DNA from: Pandoraea pulmonicola
Lineage (GTDB): Bacteria; Pseudomonadota; Gammaproteobacteria; Burkholderiales; Burkholderiaceae
Direction: 5' to 3'
DNA length: 64,000 bases
NCBI RefSeq assembly: GCF_000815105.2
Contig: NZ_CP010310.2
Span: forward strand, 1,302,001 to 1,366,000
Numbering within the stretch: the first letter of the stretch is position 1; each line of letters begins with the position of its first letter. The notes under the pieces are model-generated. The model was not told where the DNA came from. It searched no databases and saw only the letters and a list, made by a program, of their open reading frames with translations. Of the stretch, positions 1 to 9,058 are shown in pieces. A program made the position numbers and the translations under genes.

Positions 1-312
1 TACGCCGCGGTGGCGGCCGGGACGCTGCTCCTGATCGCACTGGCCGCGTGGGCCGTGCTTGCCCGCCGAGCGCGTCGGCGCAAGACGGCCGCGCAAGCCG
101 CCGAGGCCGAAGCACGCGAGCGCAGCCGCCGCGAAGCCGAGCTCGCCGCGCAACAGGCGGCGCTGCCTGCCTTCGCTCCCGATCTGCCACCGGCGTCGGA
201 CACCTCGTTCGACACCAAGCTCGAACGCCTGAGTGCCCTGGCGGCGGGCGAGCCCGAACGCGTCGCGCAAATCATCAAACACTGGATTGGTTCGCATGCT
301 GCATACCGCTGA
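1..312 (+). CDS. fliF: FliF, flagellar MS-ring protein (C-terminal fragment)
   Basis: Only the last about 103 codons are present; the gene starts upstream of the window. The fragment has a hydrophobic stretch (LLLIALAAWAVL) followed by an Arg-rich stop-transfer segment, which fits the second membrane span of FliF. The cytoplasmic tail ends in a conserved segment, AGEPERVAQIIKHWI, typical of the FliF C-terminus that docks FliG. FliF builds the inner-membrane MS ring that carries the switch and the export gate. The stop codon lies 17 bases inside fliG, so the two are translationally coupled. A methionine-like GTG at base 10 is internal and is not the start. Confidence 0.9.
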   Translation, partial: YAAVAAGTLLLIALAAWAVLARRARRRKTAAQAAEAEARERSRREAELAAQQAALPAFAPDLPPASDTSFDTKLERLSALAAGEPERVAQIIKHWIGSHAAYR

Positions 313-1315
313 AACTTCCGCGCTGACGCAAATCAACGGCGTCGACCGCGCTGCCGTCCTCCTGCTCTGTATGGGTGAGGAGGCCGCTGCCGCCGTGATG
401 GCACAACTCGCCCCCGGTGAGCTCCTGCGGGTGGCGCACGCCATGTCGCGGGCCGGCAGCGTGAAGAAGCACGACGTGCAAGCCATCGTCGATCAGTTTC
501 TCGACGCCAGTACCGAGCACGGCGGCGCCAATGCCGCGCCTCGCGCCTACCTGGAGCGCTCGCTCTCGGCGGCGCTTGGCGAGGGCATCGCGAGCAACGT
601 GCTCGATGGCATCTATGGGGATCGCGTGCGGCCCAAGCTCGCGCGATTGCAATGGGTGAGCGTGGCCAGACTGGCCGACGTGCTCTCGCGGGAGCATCAC
701 CGCATGCAGGCGTTGCTGCTCGCCTATCTGCCGGCCGATCTCGCAGGCCAGTTGTTGCGCGCGCTGCCCGAATCGCAGCAGGAGGCGTTGCTGCTCGAGA
801 CGGCGCAGCTCACGCGCGTCGATCGCGAATTGTTGGCCGATCTCGAAATGATTGCCGACCGATGCCTCGCCGGACTGTCCGCGGATAGCGCCGATGTGCA
901 AGGGGCGCGGCTCGCGGCGCAGATCATCGGCCACGTGCCCGAGGAGCAGAAGCGGCTGATGGATGTGCTGCGCGCGCACGACGCGGCGTTGGCAGAGTCC
1001 GTCGAAGCCAGCATGTACGGCTTCGACATCCTCGCCCACCAGGCAGCCGAGGTCGTCGATCTCGCCGTGGCCGAAGTGCCGACCGAGACGTGGGCGACGG
1101 CGCTCAAGGGCACGGACACGCGTTTGCGTCAGGTCGTGCGCGAGCGCATGTCGCGTCTCCAGGAAGACGCGCTCACGCAGGCGATGCAGCGTCTGGGCGC
1201 CGTGTCGTCCGCGCGCGTGGAAGCCGCGCGCACCGAGATCATGACCACCCTGCGGGCTCGCGCACGCGAAACCAACATGACGCTGCGGCTGGCCGATGGC
1301 GAGGTGCTGGAATGA
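296..1315 (+). CDS. fliG: FliG, flagellar motor switch protein
   Basis: 339 residues, the normal FliG length. The N-terminal domain (about 10-110) begins with VDRAAVLLLCMGEE and would bind FliF. The middle domain (about 115-230) binds FliM. The C-terminal domain (about 240-335) carries the charged helix that meets MotA, with Arg/Glu-rich segments around ERMSRLQEDALTQAM. The start ATG at 296 was chosen because it gives a standard FliG N-terminus; the frame is open further upstream but that part overlaps fliF. The stop overlaps the fliH start (ATGA). FliG is the torque-generating rotor subunit at the cytoplasmic face of the MS ring. Confidence 0.95.
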   Translation: MLHTAETSALTQINGVDRAAVLLLCMGEEAAAAVMAQLAPGELLRVAHAMSRAGSVKKHDVQAIVDQFLDASTEHGGANAAPRAYLERSLSAALGEGIASNVLDGIYGDRVRPKLARLQWVSVARLADVLSREHHRMQALLLAYLPADLAGQLLRALPESQQEALLLETAQLTRVDRELLADLEMIADRCLAGLSADSADVQGARLAAQIIGHVPEEQKRLMDVLRAHDAALAESVEASMYGFDILAHQAAEVVDLAVAEVPTETWATALKGTDTRLRQVVRERMSRLQEDALTQAMQRLGAVSSARVEAARTEIMTTLRARARETNMTLRLADGEVLE

Positions 1316-2019
1316 GGCCGCACCGGTTCGGCACGAAGGCCGACGCGGCGGCGCAGCGCGGCTGGCTGCCGGTTCAACCCGACATGGCGGCCGTGCGCGC
1401 GCAGGCCTATGCCGAAGGGATGGCACACGGCGAGGCCCAGGCGCGCGAGGCCGTCTGGCAGGCGGCCTTCGACGCGGGCCGCGCCGAAGGCGAGCAGGCT
1501 GTGGAGATGCGTTTGCGCGCGTCGTATGCCGAGCGGTTGCGCGATGAACTCGACGCCATCGCGCAGCCCCTCGCCGCTTTGCAGACCGCTTGCAACGAGG
1601 TCCGTGCCCGCCTTGCCGCCGGTGCGCTGGAGGTGATGACGGACGTGACGTCGCGCGCCGTGAAGGCCGTTGTGCAGCGCGAACTGCACACGGCGGCCCC
1701 GGATATTGCGAGCATCGTGCATCACTTGATCACGCAGTTGGGCGCGAGTGGTGGTGTCACCGTTTACGTGAGCCCCGAAGATGCGCAGACGCTCGCCGCG
1801 CGTGTCGGCGCCGAGGCGTCCGGTGCGGAATGGCAGATCGTCGCCGACGCGTCGTTGCCGCGCGGCGAGAGTCGCGTCGACGTCGATGGCCTCTGGTACG
1901 ACGCCGGATGCGAAAGCCGCGAAGCCGCCGTATGGGAGGTCATTCGCCGGCAACTGAACGAATGGGTCGACGCGTCGATCGCCAGCAGCGAACCGATCGT
2001 CGTGCAGGTGCCGCGATGA
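1312..2019 (+). CDS. fliH: FliH, flagellar export ATPase regulator
   Basis: 235 residues. The N-terminal third is Ala/Glu/Arg-rich with a long amphipathic helix (about 25-100), as in FliH, which forms the elongated stalk dimer. The C-terminal half (about 110-230) resembles the FliH/YscL globular domain that binds the FliI N-terminus. It is encoded between fliG and fliI with ATGA overlaps on both sides, the standard order. FliH holds the ATPase at the base of the export gate through FliN. Sequence conservation in this family is low, so the call rests on length, helical character and operon position together. Confidence 0.9.
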   Translation: MRPHRFGTKADAAAQRGWLPVQPDMAAVRAQAYAEGMAHGEAQAREAVWQAAFDAGRAEGEQAVEMRLRASYAERLRDELDAIAQPLAALQTACNEVRARLAAGALEVMTDVTSRAVKAVVQRELHTAAPDIASIVHHLITQLGASGGVTVYVSPEDAQTLAARVGAEASGAEWQIVADASLPRGESRVDVDGLWYDAGCESREAAVWEVIRRQLNEWVDASIASSEPIVVQVPR

Positions 2020-3317
2020 ATGACCAGATCGCACTCGCGAGTCCCATGGCGTTCGTCACTCGCGCCAATGGCGCGGTGATCGAGGCGCGCGGACAGCGCT
2101 TCTCGCTCGGCCAACTGTGCCGCGTCGAAACGGCGGCGGGGCGTTGGACCGATGCCGAAGTGGTCGGTTTTGCCGACGGTGCGCTGCAACTGCTGACCTA
2201 CGCCTGCGTCGCCGAGATCGCGCCGGGTGCGCGCGTGCTGCCGGGCGCGGCGGGGCAGACGCCGGACATCGGCACGGCATGGCTGGGACGCGTCGTCGAC
2301 GCCTTCGCCCAGCCGCTCGACGGCAAGGGGCCGCTACGCGGTGACGCGAAACTCGATACGCGTTGCACGCCGCCCTCCCCGTTGGCGCGGCAGGCGATTT
2401 CCGAACCGCTGTCGGTCGGCGTGCGCGCGATCGACGGGCTGCTGAGCCTGGGCAAAGGTCAGCGCGTCGGACTGTTCGCGGGCAGCGGCGTCGGCAAAAG
2501 CGTTTTGCTGGGCATGATCACGCGACGCACCGAAGCGCAGATCGTCGTCGTCGGACTGATCGGCGAGCGCGGGCGCGAAGTGGGCGAGTTCGTGAACGAA
2601 ACGCTCGGTCGGGCCGGACTCGCCAGGGCCGTCGTCGTCGCCGTGCCGGCCGACGCCCCGCCGGCGCAGCGCATGAAGGCCACGGAGCTTTGTCACGCGA
2701 TCGCCGCGCATTTCCGCGATGCGGGGCATGACGTGCTGTTGCTCGTCGACTCGCTCACCCGCTACGCGATGGCGTGTCGCGAGGTGGCGCTCCTGCTCGG
2801 AGAGGCGCCGGCTGCGCGCGGCTATCCGGCGTCGGTGTTCGCGCGGCTGCCCAGGCTGGTCGAGTGCGCGGGCAACGGGGCGGGCAATGGCAGCCTGAGC
2901 GCGATCTACACCGTGCTGGCCGAGGGTGACGACTTGCAGGACCCGGTGGTCGACACGGCACGCGCCGTGCTCGACGGCCACATCGTGCTCTCGCGCGAGC
3001 TGGCGGACGCCGGTCATTACCCGGCGATCGACGTCGGCGCGTCGGTGAGCCGGTGCATGACGCGAGTGGTGGGTGCACGCCACGCCGGCGCGGCCAACGC
3101 GTTCAAGGCGCAGTGGCACGCCTATCGGCAGATCCGCGAATTGATTCCGCTGGGGGCCTACGTGCCCGGGGCCCACGCCGAAACCGACCGTGCGGTGTCG
3201 CGATATCCGGCCATGTGCGACTTCCTGCGTCAGCGCGACGGCGAAGGCGACGGTGCAGGCGAGGGCGACAACACGCTTGAAGCGTTGTGCGAACGGTTGG
3301 AGGCGCTATGCCGATAA
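2016..3317 (+). CDS. fliI: FliI, flagellum-specific export ATPase
   Basis: 433 residues, the usual FliI length. The Walker A loop GLFAGSGVGKS lies near residues 151-161 and the Walker B segment DVLLLVDSLTRYAMACREV near 240-255. The GLIGERGREVGEF block and PASVFARLPRLVE are characteristic of the FliI/SctN branch of F1-like ATPases. The start ATG at 2016 overlaps the fliH stop (ATGA) and gives a standard short N-terminal beta-barrel. FliI hydrolyses ATP to help unfold and deliver rod, hook and filament subunits to the FlhA/FlhB gate. Adjacent rod, hook and flagellin genes mark it as flagellar, not injectisome. Confidence 0.97.
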   Translation: MNDQIALASPMAFVTRANGAVIEARGQRFSLGQLCRVETAAGRWTDAEVVGFADGALQLLTYACVAEIAPGARVLPGAAGQTPDIGTAWLGRVVDAFAQPLDGKGPLRGDAKLDTRCTPPSPLARQAISEPLSVGVRAIDGLLSLGKGQRVGLFAGSGVGKSVLLGMITRRTEAQIVVVGLIGERGREVGEFVNETLGRAGLARAVVVAVPADAPPAQRMKATELCHAIAAHFRDAGHDVLLLVDSLTRYAMACREVALLLGEAPAARGYPASVFARLPRLVECAGNGAGNGSLSAIYTVLAEGDDLQDPVVDTARAVLDGHIVLSRELADAGHYPAIDVGASVSRCMTRVVGARHAGAANAFKAQWHAYRQIRELIPLGAYVPGAHAETDRAVSRYPAMCDFLRQRDGEGDGAGEGDNTLEALCERLEALCR

Positions 3318-3883
3318 CGCCGAAGTCCCCGAGTGCACTGCACGCGCTGCTGTCGATGCGAGACCGCGAGCTTGATGCCGCGCGGCGCGAGGGCCGGCTG
3401 CTGGCGGAGCGGCAGATGCGGCTCGCGCGCAACGTGACGCAGCTCACGCAGCTGTATCGCGCCGTGGCCATCGGCGGTGCGCGCGCGCGGGCGTACAGCT
3501 TTCAGAACCGCGCCGATTACAAGCGCGCGCTCGTCGACATGATCGAGACGCAGCAGGCCCCGTTGGCCCAATTGGCGCGCTGGCAGTCCGCCGCCGCGCA
3601 GGCCGTGCGCGAGGCGCAGCGGCGCCGCGAAGGTGTCGCGACGCTCGTCGCCCGGCATGAGGCGGTGGCGCGTGAAGCACGGCGCTGTCGCGAGGTGCAG
3701 GAGCAGGCCGAGCTGACGCTGGTCGTGTGGCGACGGGGTGTCGCCACACCTACGCGAAATGAGGACATCACCTTGGTCAACCACGTTTACAAAAGCCGCA
3801 CAACGGTCGCTTTGCTCGGGGAAACCGCGCGCGTCGCGCCCCACGCTCATCCCGAACCAGGAGTTGACCCATGCTGCAAGTGA
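3308..3883 (+). CDS. fliJ: FliJ, flagellar export chaperone / ATPase stalk
   Basis: 191 residues, almost wholly helical, with dense Arg/Glu/Ala heptads between about 15 and 150. This is the expected two-helix coiled coil of FliJ, the gamma-subunit-like stalk that sits in the FliI ring and touches FlhA. It starts inside the end of fliI (10-base overlap). The protein is longer than the common 145-150 residues: the last 40 or so (after VVWRRG) are not coiled coil and may be cluster-specific. The gene runs 13 bases into fliD, whose ribosome site AGGAG at 3859-3863 lies inside fliJ. The family is poorly conserved; position supports the call. Confidence 0.8.
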   Translation: MPITPKSPSALHALLSMRDRELDAARREGRLLAERQMRLARNVTQLTQLYRAVAIGGARARAYSFQNRADYKRALVDMIETQQAPLAQLARWQSAAAQAVREAQRRREGVATLVARHEAVAREARRCREVQEQAELTLVVWRRGVATPTRNEDITLVNHVYKSRTTVALLGETARVAPHAHPEPGVDPCCK

Positions 3884-5286
3884 AAGAACGTATCGAGAAG
3901 CTGGCCCAGGACGTTGCCTCGAGCCGCATGCAGGCCGAGTTCGGCCGTCTCGGCAAGAACAAGACCGACACCGAGGCTCGTCAGAAGGGTGTTGCGACGC
4001 TCAAGGAGGCGCTGGGCAACTTCGAGAAGCAACTGCGGCGCCTGGGCGACAGTGCCGACCTGCGCCAGCACAAGGCCACGCAGTCGAGCGAAGACGCGTT
4101 TTCCGTCAAGCTGGAAAAGGGCGCGCAGCAGCTCGATTTCGACGTGCGCGTCGCGAAGCTCGCCACGGTGCATCAAGTGCAGATTCGCGATCTGTCGGCG
4201 TTGGCCGGCAGCGTCCTCAAGTTCGGCAACCCGCCGCAAACCGTCGCGCTCGACGTCGGGGGGCTCGATCTGAGTCGACCCGAAGACGTGAAGGCACTCG
4301 CGATGCGCATCAACGAAAACCCTGCGCTCAAGAACGTGGTTCGCGCCGATCTGCGCCACGTGCCCGGCAGCACGCCGTATCTGCTGCTTACCGCCACGAA
4401 GTCGGGTGGGGCCGCGGCATTCACGCTGGAGTCGGCCACGCCGGCACAGGGTGGCACCTCACCGATCGGCGATGTGTTGGCGCAGGGGCAGGACGCCGAG
4501 GTGATGCTTGGCAATCGGAGCGAATCGTACGCGAGCAACGAGATCGAGATTTTCACGGGCGTGAAGCTCTCCCTGAAGAAGACACAGAACGAGACCACGC
4601 GAGTGTCGATCTCCCCCGACATGGAAGGCACGGCCGCGAACATGCGCACGCTCGTGCAAGCCTACGACGCACTGCGAAAGCAACTGCGCGAGCTGATGGA
4701 CCCCGGCACGCCAGGCGTATCGGCACCGCTCGAAGGCGAGGATAAGCGCACCGACAGCAAGCCGGCCGGGCCGTTTTATGCCGACGCGGGCGTGCGCGCC
4801 CTGCTGCGCGATCTCGAGCGCAACTTCGAGCGCTCGATGACGATCGACGGCAAGACGTTCGATCCCTCGGAATTCGGCGTGAAACGCAATGCCGACGGCT
4901 CGGTGAGCTTCGACCAGAAGCGCTTCGAGTCCGCCTACGCCAAGGACAAGGAACTGCTCGCCAAGTGGTTCGGCGAGAGCGCCGATGTCATGAAACGCGA
5001 CACGGGTGTGGATCTGGACAAGCAAGGCGCGGGCATGCGCCTCGCCGTGCGCATTCGCGAGTGGACGGACGAGGTCACGGGCGTGCTCAAGCACCGCACC
5101 GACAACGACGAAATCGTCTCGCGCCGGATCGTGGAACAGCAGGAGCGGCTGAGCGCACGATTTCGTGCGCTCGTCGCGCGCTACACGAGCGAGTTCGCCC
5201 GTGCCGAACAGGTTCGCCAGCAAATGAACGAGACACGCAGCTTCGTCGATGCGCTCTTCGGCAGTGGGCGCAAATCAGACAGGTGA
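3871..5286 (+). CDS. fliD: FliD, filament cap / hook-associated protein 2 (LafB-like)
   Basis: 471 residues, normal for FliD. The N-terminal region (about 1-110) is helical; the C-terminal FliD domain (about 240-470) contains YADAGVRALLRDLERNFER and the FDPSEFGVKRNADGSVSFD block. The terminal helices (about 415-465, TDNDEIVSRRIVEQQERLS) would sit inside the cap pentamer. FliD caps the growing filament and guides flagellin folding. Being followed by fliS and a FliT-like gene is the usual fliDST order, and its place right after fliJ matches lafB in lateral flagellar clusters. AGGAG lies 7 bases before the ATG. Confidence 0.93.
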   Translation: MLQVKERIEKLAQDVASSRMQAEFGRLGKNKTDTEARQKGVATLKEALGNFEKQLRRLGDSADLRQHKATQSSEDAFSVKLEKGAQQLDFDVRVAKLATVHQVQIRDLSALAGSVLKFGNPPQTVALDVGGLDLSRPEDVKALAMRINENPALKNVVRADLRHVPGSTPYLLLTATKSGGAAAFTLESATPAQGGTSPIGDVLAQGQDAEVMLGNRSESYASNEIEIFTGVKLSLKKTQNETTRVSISPDMEGTAANMRTLVQAYDALRKQLRELMDPGTPGVSAPLEGEDKRTDSKPAGPFYADAGVRALLRDLERNFERSMTIDGKTFDPSEFGVKRNADGSVSFDQKRFESAYAKDKELLAKWFGESADVMKRDTGVDLDKQGAGMRLAVRIREWTDEVTGVLKHRTDNDEIVSRRIVEQQERLSARFRALVARYTSEFARAEQVRQQMNETRSFVDALFGSGRKSDR

Positions 5287-5320
5287 CGCGTGAGCTCGCC
5301 CTCAGGAGACTGAAATCGTC

Positions 5321-5698
5321 ATGACTTACCAACAATACCGGGCGTCGGATCTCGATGCCCGCATCGCCGGCGCCACGCCGTTGCAATTGATGCTGATTCT
5401 GCTCGACGGCCTGCTCGACGAGCTCATGCGCGCGCGGGCCCACATCGAGCACGCGCGACATGAGGCGCGTCTGCGCAGCGTCACGAAGTGTCTGAATCTG
5501 CTCAACGGCCTGGCGTCGCACGTCGATGCCGCCGACGGGCCGGGCGTGACGCAGCCGCTCGCGAAGGTGTACGACTTCTGCATGCGGGCGGTCGCGCAGG
5601 CCAGTGTCGAAGCCGATGTCACCAAACTCGACGAGGTGACGACCGTCATCGCGCAACTGGCCGAAGGCTGGCGTTCGCTGGAGGCACTCCGTGGCTGA
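5321..5698 (+). CDS. fliS: FliS, flagellin export chaperone (LafC-like)
   Basis: 125 residues, typical FliS length. The start MTYQQYRASDLDARIAGATP and the following PLQLMLILLDGLLDEL helix match the FliS family. FliS binds the C-terminus of flagellin in the cytoplasm and stops premature polymerisation. It lies between fliD and a FliT-like gene, and the next gene starts 8 bases before its stop. AGGAG at 5304-5308 is a slightly distant ribosome site. Its client is presumably the flagellin at 21501. Confidence 0.93.
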   Translation: MTYQQYRASDLDARIAGATPLQLMLILLDGLLDELMRARAHIEHARHEARLRSVTKCLNLLNGLASHVDAADGPGVTQPLAKVYDFCMRAVAQASVEADVTKLDEVTTVIAQLAEGWRSLEALRG

Positions 5699-5990
5699 CG
5701 AGGCGACGTTCCGAGCGTTGGCGCAAGACCTGCGGCGGCATTCCGCTGCGCGCGAATGGGAACTGCTCCAGGCCGCGGACGCGTTGCTGCGACGTGCGTG
5801 GCAACGCGCGCCCGCGCCTGGCGCGCGCAACGAAGCGCTGGCCCGGGCAATGGCCGATGTGCTCGTGGCTCACGCGCAAGCCCATGTGCTCGCGCAACGC
5901 GCCGCCGGCGACGCTCGCCGACGCCTTGGAGCGCTCGGCCCGTGGCGCGAAGGCGCGCTCGGCTATCTGAGGATGAACGATGATCGCTGA
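5691..5990 (+). CDS. FliT-like chaperone (LafD position)
   Basis: 99 residues, small, helical, Arg/Ala-rich, encoded from a GTG that overlaps the end of fliS. It has no motif I can name. FliT, the FliD chaperone, is short, helical and poorly conserved and sits just after fliS. Lateral clusters have lafD at this place. The call therefore rests on order, length and helix content. The stop falls inside the start of fliK, so it is part of the same translationally coupled run. Confidence 0.55.
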   Translation: MADEATFRALAQDLRRHSAAREWELLQAADALLRRAWQRAPAPGARNEALARAMADVLVAHAQAHVLAQRAAGDARRRLGALGPWREGALGYLRMNDDR

Positions 5991-7338
5991 ACTCATGCGC
6001 TCGATGCCATCGATAGCGTCGGCCGATCACTGCCCGACTCTCGGCGCAAGCCACGGCGCAATCCATGGCCCGGTTTCGCCATCGATGGACGATGCGCGAC
6101 ATGACGCATCGCGTGACGGTCCGACGCAACCGGAAGCCGAAGGCGTTTCGAACGAATTCACCGCGGCGCTCCGCCGTTCGCTGCAAGGAAAGTCTGACGC
6201 CCAAACACCGACAGACGTGTCCGACGAGAGCGATTTCGTGGATGTCGAACCGGAGGCAGTGACATCGCCGACGGAAGCAGTGCAAGCGACAGACACGGCC
6301 GTCATCGATGCGCCAGGATTCGAACCGCCATCGGTCGCGCCGGGCTCGCTGACCGATGGCGGCTCGCCGACGTCAAGCGACGACGAAGCCACTCCGCCAA
6401 GCGAACTTGCGACGCTGATTCGAGATGCAGGCGATGCAGGCGACGCGGTGACGGCGCCGCATGTGCCGATTTCGCCGATGGGCGACGTTCTCAACGATGC
6501 CCTCCCTTTACCTGACGGCGCCGCGTTGTCGACCTCCATCGAGACATTCCTCGCGGCGCACCACCATCGCATGCGCGGCGCGTTGGGCACGCCGGTATCG
6601 GTCTTCATGGGGCATGTGCGGTCGGATGGCGACACCGCACCACGCGTGCATTTTGTGCAGACGACGGAGTTTGCTGCACTACCGACATTGGCGGCGGAGA
6701 AGACAGCGACCGAGACGGCGATGCCGTTCCGGCTATCGGGGGTGAACCACCACGGCGCCTCGCTCGCCGCGCTTCCGGCCATGACGGAGGGCGTCGCCGG
6801 CGTACCGCCGATTGCCGACGGTGCATTGATCCCGGCCCTTCGCGCGACACACGCCGAAGTCGCTGCCGCCCGCGATGGAGTGAGCGCCGCGACGCCGGGA
6901 GAAAAAACCGGCGCACACACGCTCGCCGCCGATAGTGCGGCATTGGCACGTACATTGTCCGAGCGCGTGACGTCGATGGCGCACAACGGCGTGCACGAGG
7001 CTCGTCTGCGATTGACGCCCGCCGAACTCGGCGACATCGGCATCGTGGTGCGCAAATCGGCGATGCTGCTCAGCGTGACGTTACAGGTGGCGCGTCCGGA
7101 AGTGCTCGGTCTCGTGCAGGGCACGGCCGCGCTGTTGCGCGACATGCTCTCGCAGCGGCACACCGGTGAAGTCCAGGTCAGCACCGGTGCCATGACGGCG
7201 TTCGATGGTGATGGCGCGTCCGGCGATACGTCGAAACGGCGCTCACGCGATGCACCGGAGAACGACGCGATGCCGGGGCTGGCGCTCGGCGCATCGGAGC
7301 GCGGACGGCATGATGCGCGGGAGGTATTCCGTCTATGA
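5980..7338 (+). CDS. fliK: FliK, hook-length control protein (LafE-like)
   Basis: 452 residues. The first 330 are low-complexity and rich in Thr, Asp, Ser, Pro and Ala, as expected for the secreted ruler part of FliK. The conserved C-terminal hook-length domain (about 330-420) contains ARLRLTPAELGDIGIVVRK and LRDMLSQRHTGEVQVS. FliK measures the hook and switches the export gate through FlhB when the hook is complete. The gene overlaps both neighbours (FliT-like before, fliA after). The ruler region uses less GC-biased codons than the genes around it, a common feature of fast-evolving fliK. Confidence 0.9.
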   Translation: MIAELMRSMPSIASADHCPTLGASHGAIHGPVSPSMDDARHDASRDGPTQPEAEGVSNEFTAALRRSLQGKSDAQTPTDVSDESDFVDVEPEAVTSPTEAVQATDTAVIDAPGFEPPSVAPGSLTDGGSPTSSDDEATPPSELATLIRDAGDAGDAVTAPHVPISPMGDVLNDALPLPDGAALSTSIETFLAAHHHRMRGALGTPVSVFMGHVRSDGDTAPRVHFVQTTEFAALPTLAAEKTATETAMPFRLSGVNHHGASLAALPAMTEGVAGVPPIADGALIPALRATHAEVAAARDGVSAATPGEKTGAHTLAADSAALARTLSERVTSMAHNGVHEARLRLTPAELGDIGIVVRKSAMLLSVTLQVARPEVLGLVQGTAALLRDMLSQRHTGEVQVSTGAMTAFDGDGASGDTSKRRSRDAPENDAMPGLALGASERGRHDAREVFRL

Positions 7339-8189
7339 CCGTATCGACTTACGGCCCCATCCCCTATGCGCGGCACGCCGACGACACAGGCGACCGGACG
7401 GGGCCACGCGCCGCGTCGTCTGCGCCGCCCTCGACCCGGCACACCGCGCCGGTGGCTGACGAACAGGCGCGCGTGCTGCGGCTGATGCCGATGATTGCCC
7501 GTATCGTCCGGTCGCTCGCCCCGCAAACCACGGTCGCCACGGCCCAGGACGATATGACGCAGATCGCGCTCATGGCGGCGCTCGACGCCGTACGGCGCTA
7601 CGGTCCGCCCGACGAGCGCTTTGGCGCATTCGCCGCGACGCGCATCCGGGGTGCGGTGCTCGACGAGTTGCGGCGGCTGGACTGGCGTCCACGCACGCTG
7701 CGTCAGGCCTCGCACCGGCGCCGCGATGCGGCGCGGGAGCTGACGCGCACGCTCGGCCGCGCGCCTACCCGCGAGGAGTTGAGCGCGCACGCCGACATGG
7801 ACGAAGCCACGCTCGAAGCGGCCGAGATGGCCGAGCATGCCGAAAGCCTTGGGAGTTTCGATGAGTTGCTCGCCGCCGGCGGTGTCGCCGCCAGCGAGCA
7901 ACTCATCGATCGGCGCAGCCCGGAAGACCTGGTCGCCACGCGGCAGAGTCTCGTGCGCTCGCTCGCCGTGTTGAACGAGATGGAGCAACGGGTGGTGCAG
8001 CTCTATTACGAATTCGATCTCAATCTGGAAGAGATCGGCGAGGCGCTGGGCCTGACCCGCGCCAGGATCTGCCAGATTCACAGGAGCGCTCTCGGAAAGA
8101 TGAAATCGGCCATGCAGGAAACCGCACCCGGTGCCGCGCGAGACACGCGCGCACCGCAACGCAATCGTGAGACAAGGCAAGGGAAATGA
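7335..8189 (+). CDS. fliA: FliA, sigma-28 factor for flagellar late genes (LafS-like)
   Basis: 284 residues. Region 2 (about 50-120) contains DDMTQIALMAALDAVRRYGPP and FAATRIRGAVLDELRRLDW, the sigma-28 hallmark. Region 3 (about 130-185) includes ELTRTLGRAPTREEL. Region 4 (about 215-262) has LNEMEQRVVQLYYEFDLNLEEIGEALGLT. The protein is about 40 residues longer at the N-terminus than common FliA. It should direct RNA polymerase to the flagellin and other late promoters of this cluster and be held by the FlgM at 9966. It overlaps fliK and motA by ATGA. A dedicated sigma factor beside its own stator genes matches lafS-lafT-lafU. Confidence 0.93.
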   Translation: MTVSTYGPIPYARHADDTGDRTGPRAASSAPPSTRHTAPVADEQARVLRLMPMIARIVRSLAPQTTVATAQDDMTQIALMAALDAVRRYGPPDERFGAFAATRIRGAVLDELRRLDWRPRTLRQASHRRRDAARELTRTLGRAPTREELSAHADMDEATLEAAEMAEHAESLGSFDELLAAGGVAASEQLIDRRSPEDLVATRQSLVRSLAVLNEMEQRVVQLYYEFDLNLEEIGEALGLTRARICQIHRSALGKMKSAMQETAPGAARDTRAPQRNRETRQGK

Positions 8190-9058
8190 CTTTACTGATG
8201 CTTGGAGCGGCGATCATCGTCGCCAGTGTTTTCGGAATGTTCTGGCTCAATGGTGGCCAGTTCGGCACCGTCTTCCATCTGAACGAGTTCGTGCTCGTGG
8301 TGGGCACCGCGCTGGGTGCCTTTCTCGTGGGCAACACGTCGCGCGTGCTCGGCGACTTGCGCGCCGTGGTGGCGGCTGCCGTCAGACGTCGTCGGCATGG
8401 CGAGGCGTTCGAGCAGCAGTTGCTCACGCTCACCTATACGCTGCTGCAGACGTCGGCACGCGACGGCGTTCGCGCCCTGGACGAACATCTCGACGATCCC
8501 GGGCGCAGCAGCATCTTCCAGCGCAGCCGCCACGTCCTGGCCAACGCGAAGCTCGTGGATTTTACGGTCGACGCATTGCGCGTCGCCACCCTCAGCAAGG
8601 GCACGCGCGGGGAGCTGGACAGCCTGCTCGCGATGGAGATCGAGAGTCGTGAGCGCCGCATGATGCAGCCCGTGCGGGCACTCAACAAACTGGCCGATTC
8701 GATGCCGGGCTTCGGCATCATCGCGGCAGTGCTGGGGCTGGTGCTCGCCATGTACGACATCGGCGCGGGCGAGGCCACGGCCATGGTCACGCGTCAGGTT
8801 GCCGTGGCGATGGTCGGCACGTTCTTCGGCGTTTTCGCGTGCTACGCGGTGCTCAGTCCGCTGGCCAATCGTCTGTCGCAGTCGGTGACCGTCGAAATGA
8901 CCGGGTACGAGTGCGTGCGCGCGGCGCTCATCGCGTTCATGAGCGGCAAGTCCCCGCTGCTCTCGGCCGACGCCGGACGTCGCATGCTGCAATACGGCGC
9001 GCTGCCCAGCTTCGGCGCGCTCGAGGACTGGGTGCGGCATGCCGGGGACGGGCGATGA
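8186..9058 (+). CDS. motA: MotA, flagellar stator subunit (LafT-like)
   Basis: 290 residues with four membrane spans: two near the N-terminus (about 3-55) and two around 165-225. A large cytoplasmic loop (about 60-160) would contact FliG. The conserved MotA block PVRALNKLADSMPGFGIIAAVLGLVLAM precedes the third span and carries the functional proline. MotA with MotB forms the ion-conducting stator. It overlaps fliA and motB by ATGA, so a 1:1 coupled product is likely. Lateral stators are usually proton-driven; the coupling ion cannot be read with certainty from the sequence. Confidence 0.95.
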   Translation: MTLLMLGAAIIVASVFGMFWLNGGQFGTVFHLNEFVLVVGTALGAFLVGNTSRVLGDLRAVVAAAVRRRRHGEAFEQQLLTLTYTLLQTSARDGVRALDEHLDDPGRSSIFQRSRHVLANAKLVDFTVDALRVATLSKGTRGELDSLLAMEIESRERRMMQPVRALNKLADSMPGFGIIAAVLGLVLAMYDIGAGEATAMVTRQVAVAMVGTFFGVFACYAVLSPLANRLSQSVTVEMTGYECVRAALIAFMSGKSPLLSADAGRRMLQYGALPSFGALEDWVRHAGDGR